DNA from: Micropterix aruncella
Taxonomy: Eukaryota; Arthropoda; Insecta; Lepidoptera; Micropterigidae
Length of the DNA: 64,000 bases
Direction of reading: 5' to 3'
Assembly: GCA_944548615.1 (NCBI GenBank)
Contig: OX155963.1
Coordinates: 31,213,985 to 31,277,984, forward strand
Part shown: positions 24,801 through 33,034 of the stretch, in pieces
Layout: every line of letters begins with the position of its first letter
Position numbering within the stretch: the first letter of the stretch is position 1
Notes under the pieces: model-generated
Databases searched by the model: none
What the model saw: only the letters and a program-made list of their open reading frames with translations
What the model was told of the DNA's origin: nothing
Made by a program: the position numbers and the translations under genes

Positions 24801-27800
24801 TCGATTGGCTGACACCGCACGTTGCGCAAACCGTCCAAGAGCGCCCGAACTACGATTCATAGGGGAACTGACCCGCAGGCATAGAATTAAATAATAAAAC
24901 CCCTGGCTCGCACTTCTGCTTGGAGACTGCCAGATGGGTGTTGACTTGTGAGTTCGCCTGACCCTAACACATGGGTCATAATGACTCAACTGAACTAGGC
25001 CGATTTGCTCCCAAATAGTAACAACTGCAATAGTTCCGTCCGAGGTGTTCCCCCGAATCCACAAACTTCAGATTCTAACCGCCTCAATCTGCGGTTTACA
25101 GCCATGGCAGAAGCTCACAAGCCCTGACAGGTCAAGTCCCTCTCCAAGGAGGCTACCGGATAGAAGTTGAACCGTGAGTCGGGCAGGCCAGTGTGATATA
25201 AAATTGACCAACACCACCCAAGCTACGTGGAATTATTAGGACCCTATAACATATGACACTGAGATTTAAAAAAAAATGTGTATCATAAATTTCACAGAGG
25301 AGAGTATATTTGGGAAGTATCAGCACAAAAAGGAAATGCAGGCGCAGAGAAAGTTAGCACGCAAGAACAAAGGAAATCGAGGTGATTATTTTAATAATTT
25401 TCTTTTTTTCTCGCCACATCTATTGGGTCCTTACCTATGAAGATGCTGTTCTTTAAAGGAAATTTAAGGCCAAAAACTTTGTATGAAAAATATATATTTA
25501 AATAATAAAAATATTGACCCCTATTATCTATTCAGATTTGCCATTTTAATGGAGTTGCTTAATTCCTCTTCTGTAAAACTTTCCTGGACAGAAACCAATG
25601 AATGCTTTGAAGGCGTTTTCACCAACTTTTCAAAGTAGATTTTTTCCCTTGTAAAAAGTTACCTATATTCTGTAAAAAATGAAACTCTATTGGAGCAAGG
25701 TCTGGCAAGTACGGTGGGTAACCGAGAGTGTCCAGCCGCAACTCCTGCAGCTTTACGATTGTCTACAGTGAAATCTGTGGTTATACGTACGTTGTCATGC
25801 AGAAGCAGTGGCGATGAGCAATTAACCAGGCTCGGTTATGTAATGACGAGCTTCTCTATCATTGTTTACAGTTCTTAACAGTACACATTTACGGTAACTG
25901 TATAGCCAGACTGCAAGAAGCTGTAAAACGGCGGAAAGACAAATAATCAGCTGCTTCCTAAAAAAGAATAACATGGCCTTGAATTAAAGTTTATTTGATT
26001 TTAAAATTCCAACTCAAACCCAAGTTATCCAAAGTGTCCAGTGTTGAAAACAGCAAGTACATAGGTAAAGACCCAATATTACAAAATTTTTATTAAAATT
26101 AATTCTGTGTTTTTTGATGTAACAACTATCACTGAACATGAAGCCGCTCTTTATTAGTGTGCTCAAAAATTTTCTGAATTTTGGAATTCATATTTTCTGT
26201 GTAAAGCAAGTTTTACCTTTGGGTTATTATTTGAAAAGTAGGTAAAAAAAAATGTTTTTTTCGTTACATTTCTTAATAACAATACTTGTTTACCAGACAT
26301 TGTTTTTACACAATAGACCCATTTATTATCCTTTTTAGTATTTAGAATCGTAGGAACAATTCAACGTATCACATACGCTTTGTGGCTTTTGGGTTTTTTT
26401 TTATACTCCAACGTATGTGATACGGCTTGTTGCGTTTGGGCGATAATATAGCGGACGTATCAAGTACGTTCGTAAAGGTAGTACGGTTAATAGATACACA
26501 GTTAAATTACAATAATTGGCTGGTTCTTATCTGATTTTATTTTCTTCTTGTTCTTAGTTTTTGTTTTACATATAGGAAAGGTGTGAAAATAAATTGATTC
26601 TACTAGCCATTAGCTAATGTTTCAATTATTATTATTATTATTTGTTGATGAACTAGCAGCTTAACGCTGATGTGTTCATATCTATAAAATTCACTGGTGT
26701 TGCTGTTTCCTTTTTTTTTCTTTTATATGTTTTTGAATGCGTTTATGGTTGGTGCTTCGATAACTTCCTCGGGCAGTTTATTCCAGCTGTTCACGATTCT
26801 GTTTGTCAGGAAGTGCTTTCTTGCTTAGATTGAAAAGCTTGTAACGTTGAGTCTCAGGCTGCGACCTCTTAAGTGATGGTTTGAATTGAACACAAACATG
26901 CTTTTCAACTCTGGGCAGTCGTAGTGTTGCCTCAGTATTTTGTATGTCTCTATGAGATCTCCTCTGTGTCTCCGTTGCTCCAGAGTTGTCAGTTTAAGGA
27001 TTTTTAATCTATGTTCGTAGGGTGTGTTTCTTAGGGTTTTTGGCAGTTTTGTCGCTCTACGTTGTACACTTTCAAGCAGGTTGATGTCCTTGGTAAAATA
27101 AGGATTCCAGATTTGAAAACCATACTCGATCAGAGGACAAATGTAGGTTTTGTAAATTTTTAGAAATGTTGGTATCGTCAATACTTGAAAAGCTTTCTTT
27201 ACCAAATATAGAAGTGAGTTTGCCTGTTTTACGATGTTTTCAATATGGTTTGCCCATTTCAAGTTGTCCGTTATCGTTATACCAAGGTCTTTCTCTGCAT
27301 TTGTGGTGGTTAAGCTGATCGATCCAAGTTGGTAGTCATTTTTAGGGTTGTTTTTACCAAGGTGTAGAACTGTGCATTTCTTAGGGTTGGTTTTAATAAC
27401 CCAGTCTTAAGTCCATTTAAAATAGACTAAAATACCAGATGATTGGCTTTTGATTATTGCTATATCTCCATCCATTTGATGCCTCAGGTTCGTCAAACTC
27501 AAAACACTCTACCGACCTGAACTCTGCCACTGGCCCGGACCCCACCAAGCAGGAAAACAACAAATCTTCGTCGGAGCAGTCAGATGCTGATGTCGAAGAT
27601 AACCTTGAAGAAAACCCTAAACCCAGTCCTGTGCAGAACCATGATTCTTCTACGGGCCTCAACTCCGTACCACAGACCGCTGCCAACTTTGCTGCCTATC
27701 ACATGGAGTCGGGATATAATTCTGAAAAGGTTTGTCATTATAGAAATAGTGCTTATTTGTATAGGTTTCGATTGTTCTAGTTATTTTGAAGCAGCAATGA

Positions 27801-30624
27801 CAGCAGAACTACTGACATTTCTGCTATAAAAAAGCCTTGATTATTATCAGTATTAACTATTAGGTAGGCAGGTTAAATTGATGAGACCAACTCTGTATTT
27901 TGTTGACTGTATATACAATTATCAAGACCGTTTTCAAATTATTTCACAAGAACTTATAGGTTAGCTCTAAAATATTGCCTGCAGGCAATAAGCTCGCCTT
28001 TTCTTAAGAATAAAAAGTTTTATTATTATTATTATTATTAACTTCACTCCACTTGGTAAACTGTTCACTACTGAATTTTTTGCAGGCCCTTGGCGTAATT
28101 TGCCTTTCTATCTCACTCGGGATCTAACGGCTAATGGGCCGTTTCTAAGCATTATTGCAAAGGGTAACCACCTGCCTCTGGTGGTCCACCTACCCCCTTT
28201 TTTGGGTACTCCCAAAAAAGATACATTTCAAGAGATACACAAAGATCAGACTCCTCCGGAAATTTGCTGGCTAGCAAACAGGCCAGTGCACGACCGCCCG
28301 GGGCCGCCCGAGTTATTCCGATCCGCACTCTAAATTGCAACTGTCTACAATTGCACGATACAACCTCAGACCGAGACCGTCTTTATGTATTTTAAAAACA
28401 GACAGTTTTATCGGGTATGATCCCTTAGAATCAAACAAAGTAGAGAAAGAAGGGGCCTGATTAAGACATATACAATTCTCACAAATTACAATGCAGCTAG
28501 GCTAGAGGATATTTAAAACCACAAATCCTCGATGATCCAGCCAAAACTCAACCATGCAATATTTAAAGCTAATCCTCTTTAGAAAATTCTGCAAAATAGA
28601 GTGTTGGGTATGTGGAATAAACTACTATTTGAAGTGGTAGGTGCCAATCAATATAACAAGTAAATATATTAAACAGAATAAAAAACACGACTTCCGTTTC
28701 ACAAAGTGAACTTCTGTATTTATAATTATTTTTATTACGGTTTATTAATTAAATATTTGTGGTTTATGTATTCATCCATATAGATAAATGTATATTTCCG
28801 GAATGTACTTAATCAGTACTTTCATTTGACATTAAACACGATGTATTTATGTCAATTTATTGACACATTTGGAGATTTGGACATTTAAGATAACTATTAA
28901 CTGGATATTTGGACAGTAAAAGTACTCTATGACACTCGGAATGACATAGCGGTTCTAAAAATACCACACACTTCTAAATCAGTTCCAGCGTTTAGAAGTT
29001 ATGGTGGAATAAAGAAACGGAAAACATACATAGATGAACCCTGAACACTCTTTCTTTATTACCCTTCTTTTTTTGTTGGGCAGTCATGTAAAAACAGACT
29101 CGATTTGTACCTAAAAACTTGTTAATATTGTTTATGACACAAATCTGATCTGGACCTATCAGCAAAGCGACCTGTCCAAATTAAATAATAATATGAAATA
29201 AGAAATTCTTATTTCATATTATTATTATTATATTGAGCAGACTGACCGACTAAGCAAAATAGGCTGCTTATCCATTTATAATTATTATTAATACATTGTA
29301 AAAAATAGCTTTTACTCCACAAGTCTAAGACTTTAGTATGCTAGTGTCAGTTGTGTACAGCGTTTCTGTTTTCTTACAGGTTATCAGTTCTGATTCCGTG
29401 CGCACCAGTCCGGTTGAGATGGAAAACAAAGAAAAATCAGATCATACCCCCGAACGACACAACAAAGATACCTCGGACATTATCAATTCTATGATTCCGA
29501 TTCCGCTGGAGTATAAACCGCTGTTTCCGATGGAGAGCATTTCAAATCCGGATTCCGGAGTCGCCAGCCCGGAGGTCACGAAGAATAACTCTTCGGACGC
29601 AGTGAACGCCGTCGACTCTCCGGTCAATGGGAAAGAGTTAGATAGCCAAAGTTCGCAATCGAGCGAGGTCAATATGGACGGGCCGCATCGCAACAGCGCC
29701 GATTCGCTGTTCCAGCAGCTGTCGCTGACGCTGATGAATAACTGCGAAGGCGCCGCGCCGGACAGCCCGGTGTACGGACCGGTCAACCGACCCGAATCGG
29801 ATTTAAATCAATTTAATTCGTTGAAGATCGTCAACGATCCGCTACCGAGGCCGCTCCCCCCGCCGACGAATCTCTCTTACGATTCGAACGATAACCTATT
29901 CGGGTACCAATCCGCGAACGCGTTGCCGCGATACCAATCCACCGACGGCGAATGCAGCATTCAGTCCTGTCTGAACCAGTTCACGGCTCTCGAACTCATG
30001 ACCGGAAACAACAAGGTGGGATGCGAGAACTGCACGAAGATGCTGAACGGCGAGAACGGCAAAACCGTGTACACGAATGCGACAAAACGCTTCCTAGTCT
30101 CCAGTCCGCCGGCGGTGCTTATTCTGCATTTGAAGCGCTTCCAGATCGGCCCGCGCTGCATGTTCCGCAAGATCATCAAGCCCGTCACCTTCCCCACCGT
30201 CCTGGACCTGGCTCCGTTCTGCTCCGACAAAGTGCGCAATCATCCGACCGTTCGCCCGGGACAAACCAAGCTCCTGTACTCGCTTTACGGAGTAGTGGAG
30301 CACTCGGGCGGGATGCACGGTGGCCATTATGTCGCCTATGTCAAAGTGCGACCGCCGCTAAAAAACGACGACAAAAAATGGGGCTTCGTCCCGCGCGCCG
30401 CCAATCTGAAAGCGGAAACCAACGGAAACGCGTACGAGGACAACGATAACTTATCCGGGTACGAATCGTCCGACGGGGCGGTCGGCGGCCGCTCGCCCGA
30501 TTCGGAAGGCGATTCGCCGCCCGGGAAATGGTACTACATCTCCGACAGCCAAGTCCACGAAGTCTCCGAAGATAAAGTGCTTCGGAAACAGGCTTATTTA
30601 CTATTTTACGAGAGGATTTTATAG
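9592..30624 (+). CDS. Usp16-45: Ubiquitin carboxyl-terminal hydrolase, USP16/USP45 group (5' partial, six exons)
   Basis: Joined exons 9592-9882, 13021-13144, 13711-13861, 21206-21353, 27488-27729 and 29380-30624 keep one frame (phases 1,2,0,1,0) and give 732 codons plus TAG. All introns are GT-AG. The catalytic Cys box ([14 protein letters not shown], Cys codon 9615-9617), the [12 protein letters not shown] box, two Cys pairs of the zinc ribbon (ECQEC; GCENC), the His box ([11 protein letters not shown], His codon 30325-30327) and the WYYISD acidic residue (codon 30544-30546) are all present, so an active cysteine protease is expected. An acidic, Ser/Asn-rich low-complexity insert (exon 5 and the start of exon 6) splits the catalytic domain, as in USP16/45. 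Known family roles are removing ubiquitin from histone H2A (USP16) and ERCC1 (USP45). The first exon begins mid-codon, so upstream exons are missing; no UBP zinc finger is recognisable in 1-9591. Assignment to USP16 rather than USP45 is not possible; insects usually have one copy. Confidence 0.93.
9960..10130 (+). pseudogene. CR1-like LINE scrap
   Basis: The reading [25 protein letters not shown] (about 10057-10125) matches the thumb motif (LEYG-QIWNPY--KDI-LLE-VQ) seen better preserved on the minus strand at 27262-26825. About 170 bp remain, lying in USP intron A. Confidence 0.5.
10131..11339. other. Intronic sequence without recognised features
   Basis: Two plus-strand frames of 90 and 70 codons (10402-10674, 10710-10922) resemble nothing I know and sit inside USP intron A. 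I regard them as chance ORFs or old repeat. Confidence 0.35.
11340..12245. mobile_element. Large inverted-repeat element related to the GGTGAATCAG MITE family
   Basis: Bases 11343-11520 and 11862-12030 are inverted copies (landmarks ttaagaagcgttaagcg and gaaaacaccattttttt). The right terminus near 12195-12240 (gattcacttacttcaagggt, then ctctacctgtata) matches the MITE family whose best copy is 15365-15713. The centre carries a palindrome (aaaggccaatcggccttt near 11694) and a block also found near 46553. Confidence 0.55.
12290..12660 (-). pseudogene. LINE reverse transcriptase C-terminal relic
   Basis: On the minus strand the decayed frame contains [20 protein letters not shown] (across frameshifts) and [18 protein letters not shown], the usual LINE ending (W-LP...S---FK--LK-HL). 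It is a dead 3' fragment within USP intron A. Confidence 0.5.
13021..13144 (+). CDS. Usp16-45: USP exon B: Gln/Asp box
   Basis: The acceptor is tctattgcag and the donor cag|gtatga. It encodes [20 protein letters not shown] followed by [33 protein letters not shown] is the second conserved USP box. The phase (1 in, 2 out) matches both neighbouring exons. Confidence 0.95.
13225..13290 (+). repeat. Flank fragment of the GTAGCACC inverted-repeat family
   Basis: The block aaatcgaaggctatcgcggttgtttgacatt also precedes the inverted repeats at 44994 and 49209. Here no hairpin follows; a mariner fragment does. Confidence 0.4.
13266..13415 (+). pseudogene. mariner transposase HTH fragment
   Basis: The frame reads [20 protein letters not shown], then [20 protein letters not shown] and HVLTE. 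This is the second helix-turn-helix and linker (usually WVPHxL) of a mariner transposase. The DDD domain is missing. It lies in USP intron B. Confidence 0.75.
13711..13861 (+). CDS. Usp16-45: USP exon C
   Basis: The acceptor is ctttacgtag and the donor cag|gtatag. It reads [20 protein letters not shown] and ends in the motif SDTMLRPEQ, the linker between the Gln box and the first zinc-ribbon Cys pair. It ends in phase 0. The intron that follows is 7.3 kb and contains hAT, MITE and pogo-type insertions. Confidence 0.9.
13862..14351. other. Intronic AT-rich sequence, nothing recognised
   Basis: USP intron C up to the hAT element; no ORF or repeat match. Confidence 0.4.
14360..15118. mobile_element. 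Non-autonomous hAT element
   Basis: The termini are inverted (CAGTGGCG at 14360 and CGCCACTG ending 15118) and flanked by a perfect 8-bp duplication GATCCAAC (14352-14359 and 15119-15126), the hallmark of hAT transposition. The 759-bp interior has no transposase. A second subterminal inverted block (gcaagcc / cgggcaagccgggct) is visible. Confidence 0.85.
15365..15713. mobile_element. Tc1/mariner-type MITE, reference copy (GGTGAATCAG family)
   Basis: TIRs of about 70 bp (left caaggtgagtttttaatt; right attaaaaagtcaacctg) with TA on both sides (15363-15364, 15714-15715). 349 bp, no ORF. Partial or rearranged relatives lie at 12195-12245, 43560-43640, 43656-43835, 46677-46880, 48819-49080 and 59020-59128. 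Confidence 0.75.
15716..16964. other. AT-rich intronic sequence
   Basis: 1.25 kb of AT-rich DNA with homopolymer A runs; no feature supported. Confidence 0.4.
17440..19440 (-). pseudogene. Restriction-like-endonuclease (R2/NeSL-group) LINE, copy 1
   Basis: Two minus-strand frames (19403-18339 and 18342-17602) form one protein broken by a one-base deletion near 18348: copy 4 reads aaaatttcagc where this has aaaattcagc. In order: RT palm ([20 protein letters not shown] catalytic Asp pair), thumb, a CCHC knuckle [18 protein letters not shown], and a restriction-like endonuclease with [24 protein letters not shown] (PD...E). The 3' UTR ends at a TATTTATTTATTG-like tail (plus strand 17440-17460). 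It is 5' truncated next to a direct repeat (agccttaaaaacttccgaa, 19379 and 19413). Five shorter copies lie in the window. Confidence 0.85.
19895..20130 (+). pseudogene. hAT transposase C-terminal (dimerisation) relic
   Basis: Frame pieces [19 protein letters not shown]: here [18 protein letters not shown] followed, after a frameshift, by [13 protein letters not shown]. This is the hAT dimerisation motif (LxxPxSxAxxERxFS). Upstream lies a G+C-rich cgggacag repeat at 19810-19870. It lies within the pogo/Tigger element. Confidence 0.6.
20132..20401. mobile_element. piggyBac-type MITE, copy 1
   Basis: Bounded by TTAA at 20132 and 20398. Ends CCCTTCAGGCCTCGG and CCCCTAGAGCCCC (complement) are related to copies at 32769-33034 and 40320-40581. 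This copy is in the opposite orientation. 270 bp, no ORF. Confidence 0.8.
21206..21353 (+). CDS. Usp16-45: USP exon D: first CxxC of the zinc ribbon
   Basis: The acceptor is tccatcttcag and the donor aag|gtaagt. It encodes [20 protein letters not shown], then [11 protein letters not shown], the standard USP segment between the boxes, followed by a proline-rich tail. It starts about 90 bp to the right of the 3' end of a 4.1-kb pogo/Tigger element (16967-21113). Confidence 0.95.
21368..21490. repeat. Partial copy of the GTAGCACC inverted-repeat family
   Basis: The block ttaccgcgtgcagtttgtag-cacccgacgtttcg matches one arm of the inverted repeats at 45 and 49 kb. Only one arm is present. It begins 15 bp after the donor site of USP exon D. 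Confidence 0.6.
21520..21850 (-). pseudogene. CR1-like LINE relic
   Basis: Minus-strand pieces: [49 protein letters not shown] and [18 protein letters not shown]. They follow the same order as the better copy at 27416-26825 (palm end, thumb). Several frameshifts and a stop. Confidence 0.65.
21868..22084. mobile_element. MITE with CACAGTATACC termini, copy 1
   Basis: Ends CACCGTATACACCAGACAGT and (complement) CACAGTATACCAACGAGTAG are inverted. A related copy is 42781-43028. The flanks actacagg and gctatagg may be a decayed 8-bp target duplication, which would suit a hAT. Confidence 0.6.
22093..25255. repeat. GC-richer modular array, unclassified, split by a LOA-like LINE
   Basis: Outside the LINE (22338-23453), this DNA consists of diverged modules. 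A conserved block (ttctccgtcc, ttgaggtcgcttg, cctctacctg, atcgcggacc, cctttgcccg) recurs at about 22220-22330, 23800-23930, 24545-24700, 39390-39540 and 39740-39920. A second block (cagaagctcaca ... ggagttgaatcgtg ... ggccaacac) recurs near 24170 and 25103. Coding is not convincing. It differs sharply in base composition from surrounding AT-rich intron. Origin unknown: old satellite, or non-coding part of a large element. Confidence 0.6.
22338..23453 (+). pseudogene. LOA-like LINE 3' part (RNase H and zinc knuckle), copy 1
   Basis: Frames give an RNase H domain ([45 protein letters not shown]) and a C-terminal knuckle ([18 protein letters not shown]), with frameshifts near 22570, 22735 and 22965. 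The 3' end is the tandem tail CTAACTAACTAACTA (to 23453). CATTGTC on both sides (22329 and 23456 areas) fits a short target duplication in the modular array. 5' truncated. Confidence 0.8.
25540..25965 (-). pseudogene. mariner transposase C-terminal relic
   Basis: Minus strand: [20 protein letters not shown], then [11 protein letters not shown] and, after frameshifts, FYRRGIKQL. This corresponds to the (H/Y)PPYSPDLAPSDYHLF block of mariner with the third catalytic acid position changed (I-E for S-D). A sister relic lies at 37780-38940. Confidence 0.65.
25966..26620. other. AT-rich intron with a short palindrome
   Basis: cgtatcacatacg (26366) and cgtatgtgatacg (26413) are inverted copies, part of an unclassified repeat. 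No ORF. Confidence 0.35.
26825..27416 (-). pseudogene. CR1-like LINE reverse transcriptase C-terminal part
   Basis: From 27416 the minus strand reads [20 protein letters not shown], then [20 protein letters not shown], the thumb [40 protein letters not shown] and a C-terminal [12 protein letters not shown]. This is the end of an ORF2 in one nearly clean frame. A 3' UTR of about 170 bp follows. It is antisense to USP and ends about 70 bp before exon E's acceptor. Confidence 0.8.
27488..27729 (+). CDS. Usp16-45: USP exon E: low-complexity insert
   Basis: The acceptor is ttgatgcctcag and the donor aag|gtttgt. It encodes a Ser/Asn/Glu-rich, probably disordered segment (begins [13 protein letters not shown], ends [10 protein letters not shown]) inserted in the catalytic domain. 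The phase fits exons D and F. No domain is recognised. An antisense CR1-like LINE ends about 70 bp upstream of its acceptor. Confidence 0.88.
28100..28430. other. Unrecognised intronic stretch, GC-richer
   Basis: A 77-codon plus-strand frame (28100-28333) has no known relatives that I recognise. It is Pro-rich and probably not coding. Confidence 0.3.
28440..29195 (+). pseudogene. CR1-like LINE 3' end, split by a TIR element
   Basis: Left piece (28440-28670): [47 protein letters not shown]. Right piece (29096-29190): [14 protein letters not shown] followed by the UTR word ggacctatcagcaaagc. Both match the uninterrupted copy at 44440-44890. Between them lies the small TIR element. Confidence 0.65.
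28683..29095. mobile_element. Small TIR element, copy 2
   Basis: Matches the element at 180-918, especially its right half (tggatatttggac ... cgtttagaagttatggtgga ... ttttttgttgggcagtc). It interrupts a CR1-like 3' end, so it is younger than that insertion. It is shorter than copy 1 by about 320 bp. Confidence 0.6.
29185..29224. repeat. Near-perfect AT-rich palindrome
   Basis: aataatatgaaataag with its reverse complement, about 37 bp, 155 bp before the acceptor of USP exon F. Could form a cruciform or RNA hairpin. Confidence 0.5.
29380..30624 (+). CDS. Usp16-45: USP exon F: second CxxC, His box and C-terminus
   Basis: The acceptor is tgttttcttacag. Its first 170 or so codons continue the disordered insert. 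The second Cys pair (GCENC), an LILHLKRF core, the catalytic His box [11 protein letters not shown], a short acidic insert and the terminal [13 protein letters not shown]...LLFYERIL follow. TAG at 30622-30624. The exon is markedly richer in G+C and CG dinucleotides than its surroundings, in contrast to the AT-rich introns. Confidence 0.96.
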   Translation, partial: VISSDSVRTSPVEMENKEKSDHTPERHNKDTSDIINSMIPIPLEYKPLFPMESISNPDSGVASPEVTKNNSSDAVNAVDSPVNGKELDSQSSQSSEVNMDGPHRNSADSLFQQLSLTLMNNCEGAAPDSPVYGPVNRPESDLNQFNSLKIVNDPLPRPLPPPTNLSYDSNDNLFGYQSANALPRYQSTDGECSIQSCLNQFTALELMTGNNKVGCENCTKMLNGENGKTVYTNATKRFLVSSPPAVLILHLKRFQIGPRCMFRKIIKPVTFPTVLDLAPFCSDKVRNHPTVRPGQTKLLYSLYGVVEHSGGMHGGHYVAYVKVRPPLKNDDKKWGFVPRAANLKAETNGNAYEDNDNLSGYESSDGAVGGRSPDSEGDSPPGKWYYISDSQVHEVSEDKVLRKQAYLLFYERIL

Positions 30625-31327
30625 ATTGGACTGATTTTATCGTTACGACGGCCGTTTTGCTCTCGCAGTCTCTGATACTCGCGCTGCGCGCTTGTAGTTT
30701 TCGAGCATTCGCTTACGATTCTATCATTCTCAGGCATTTACTTTGCGTTTTGAAATCGAAGGCTATATTTAATCGAGGTTATTATTATCGCAACCGTTAC
30801 GGCCTATTTTTTTTTTCTGTATAATATTCGTTATTGTTTAAGCTGTTTTGTTTGACCGGACGGTCTTTTCTTTTAACTTAATCTTTTTTTTCTTATACTC
30901 CATTTTAGTCTTCCATTTGTTTCGAAAGACCAATCACTTCACAGACAAGCTTCTGTTGATGTATTTATTTGTATTTCAATCGATAAAGAATATTAAAGAT
31001 TTAATTGTTTTTTTATTTATTTATTTATTGTGACATGTCACATCCTGAATTAATCATGTCATGGGCTTCGAGGATATTAATACTTTGCTAATAATTATAA
31101 TTTGATCAAGTCATATCGATATTATCATTCATGACATTACATGACACTTGTCACTGTCACGTTGACATGTTGTCATGACATGTCATATTGTCATAACAAC
31201 ATATTTGTCATGGCGTTACAACGTACCAAGGTGAGCTTGCAGCCACCTAAAAAAATAGTTACTTGCTAACGCTTATATTTATCATGATGCATGATATTTA
31301 TTGAGCATGTAGTAAGAGGATTCCTAG
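30625..31327. other. USP 3' flank with TGACATGTCA palindromes
   Basis: GTGACATGTCAC at 31030-31041 and ATGACATGTCAT at 31175-31186 are perfect 12-bp palindromes; TGTCA/TGACA occurs more than ten times between 31030 and 31215. No ORF beyond chance. Confidence 0.5.
30992..30997 (+). promoter_or_regulatory. Candidate poly(A) signal of the USP gene
   Basis: ATTAAA lies 368 bp after the USP stop and is followed by T-rich sequence. It is the first plausible poly(A) hexamer I noticed in the 3' flank. Transcript data would be needed to confirm it. Confidence 0.3.
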
Positions 31328-31555
31328 AAATCCAGAAATCCAAGATCCTGGCTCAATTTCTCTAAATACATCGAGTGTCTAGCCTATTGTTGATATTTAT
31401 CGTGTCTGTATTAATTCTGGCAGCAATTGAGGACGCGCTAAACCAGACGGCTTCCCCCACACCTCAAACTAACGACCAAAAATATTTAAATATCTACAAA
31501 AATATGTAACGTCAGAGCTAGCTTTTCTATCACAGAAATTGCCTTTCTCATGACT
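31328..31555. repeat. Dispersed repeat, copy 1 (inverted copy at 60897-61120)
   Basis: Words such as aaatccagaaatccaagatc, cctcaaactaacgaccaaaa and agctagcttttct occur in reverse complement at 60897-61120. No coding content; class unknown. Confidence 0.55.
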
Positions 31556-32215
31556 ATCATACTTATGTATGGCTTTATCAATCAAAGGAAATTTTCAAAG
31601 CGAGCATCAGACATGCGAATATAATTTTCATAGTTGTCCATTTCTTCGTATATTCGAATCTGATGCAACAAATTCTATTGCGTATAATTTATCTCTGTCT
31701 TGGAGCTAATATTTTGCCTATTTTTTCTCTTTACTCGCTTTTTTAGTGCTAACGCTATGAGCAACACAAGTTTTCTTTAAAATTGTCACCCAAGGCTGGC
31801 TCACATCCACTTCTACTGTGAATGAATATTATCGCCCTACTGACGTGATTCATATCGAACGTAGTACCTACTTGGGATCCTGAATATCACAATCTGGATC
31901 AACACAGATATTGAGCATGTAGCGTTCCTTCAATGAAGTTGCTCTTCTTTAAGGATTTTTTTTCTTTTTGGTAGATTTGAGACTGATCATCTGACCATAA
32001 TCGAATTTATGATGTTTAATAACGTTTAAGAAACGAGGCCCATGCCTTGATTCCCCTTTCTATAGAACTTGATTTCTCTTTTATCTGTAAACCACATTGG
32101 TTTGATTAACCCTTAGAGATTCGAGCCAGCCATGGGAATGACACTCACAAGAGCATGTTTTCGACCCTCGAAAATTTGTTTGTAGGGGGTGTTAGTGCAC
32201 CCATACTAATGTATC
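31556..32215. other. Intergenic sequence, nothing recognised
   Basis: About 660 bp with no supported feature. The word atattgagcatgtagc near 31905 recurs near 61825 but is too short to define a repeat. Confidence 0.35.
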
Positions 32216-32449
32216 GTCTTCTTAAATTGCCTCTCCTATAGGAAGTTGGCTGTCAGCTCTGTAAATTTTTCCCTGTCTTGTGTCAAGCGAAATAGTTCTT
32301 CTACGCTTGAGATGTTTGTCCACTCTTGGACGTTACGGAGCCAAGACTTTTTTCTTTTTCCAGTTTACCGCAAATTTTTCCCATAATAATATTTATTTAT
32401 TTATTTATTTATAACCTACAAGAAAAAAAAATACAAGGACATGCTTACT

Positions 32450-32747
32450 GGGCTCGATTGCGTTTCTTCGTGAACTAAAATCGGAAATTAGTCCGTGTGA
32501 ACGAGACAGGGCAATACGCTAGAGCGGAGTGTGAGATGAGCGGTTGTCACTTTTTCGCATTAAAACTGCGCGCCAAGGTCAAATCTAGACCGCACGAAAT
32601 ATGCTTGAATTTATTCGGACGAGTATAAGTTCGGCAGGTAGTATTAATCGACGATCGTTCGTTTCATATTTCGCTCTAACATATTGCTCTGTCTCGTTCG
32701 CTTGGACTAATTTTAGTTTTAGTTCACAAAGAAACGCAATCGGGCCC
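32450..32747. mobile_element. MITE with GGGCCCGATTGCG termini and 3-bp duplication, copy 1
   Basis: TIRs GGGCTCGATTGCGTTTCTT and (complement) GGGCCCGATTGCGTTTCTT, with a second inverted pair inside (ctagagcggag / tcgctctaaca). ACT at 32447-32449 and 32748-32750 is the target duplication: the paralogous site near 54701 has a single ACT. A 3-bp duplication suits PIF/Harbinger or CACTA-type movement. Second copy at 59773-60080. Confidence 0.85.
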
Positions 32748-32768
32748 ACTGTTGTACATGAGGAATAA

Positions 32769-33034
32769 TTAACCCCTCAAGCCCCGATTGGCCGATATCG
32801 GCCACAAACTGATTCAGCGTGACGGGCCCGTTTTAATTTTATTTTAATTTAATTTGTTTTATTTTATTATGTTATGTTAATATATTTCATTTTAATTATG
32901 GGTACAGTGGTTTGGCAGTAATTAATGTTTTTGGTGAGACATTGTCATAATTCAATTTTTTTACTAATTTTTACTAAAAATTTTTGGGACATCAACTTGT
33001 CAATCGGCTGAGGGGCCGAGGCCTGAAGGGTTAA
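32769..33034. mobile_element. piggyBac-type MITE, copy 2
   Basis: Flanked by TTAA (32769, 33031). The paralogous site near 54715 reads aataaTTAAgaac with a single TTAA, so the insertion duplicated TTAA exactly. Ends CCCCTCAAGCCCCGATTGG and (complement) CCCTTCAGGCCTCGGCCCC. Confidence 0.9.

Noticed and set aside
29952..30449. Plus-strand 165-codon ORF in another frame
   Set aside because: It overlaps USP exon F, whose frame carries the conserved protease boxes; high G+C there creates long shadow frames.
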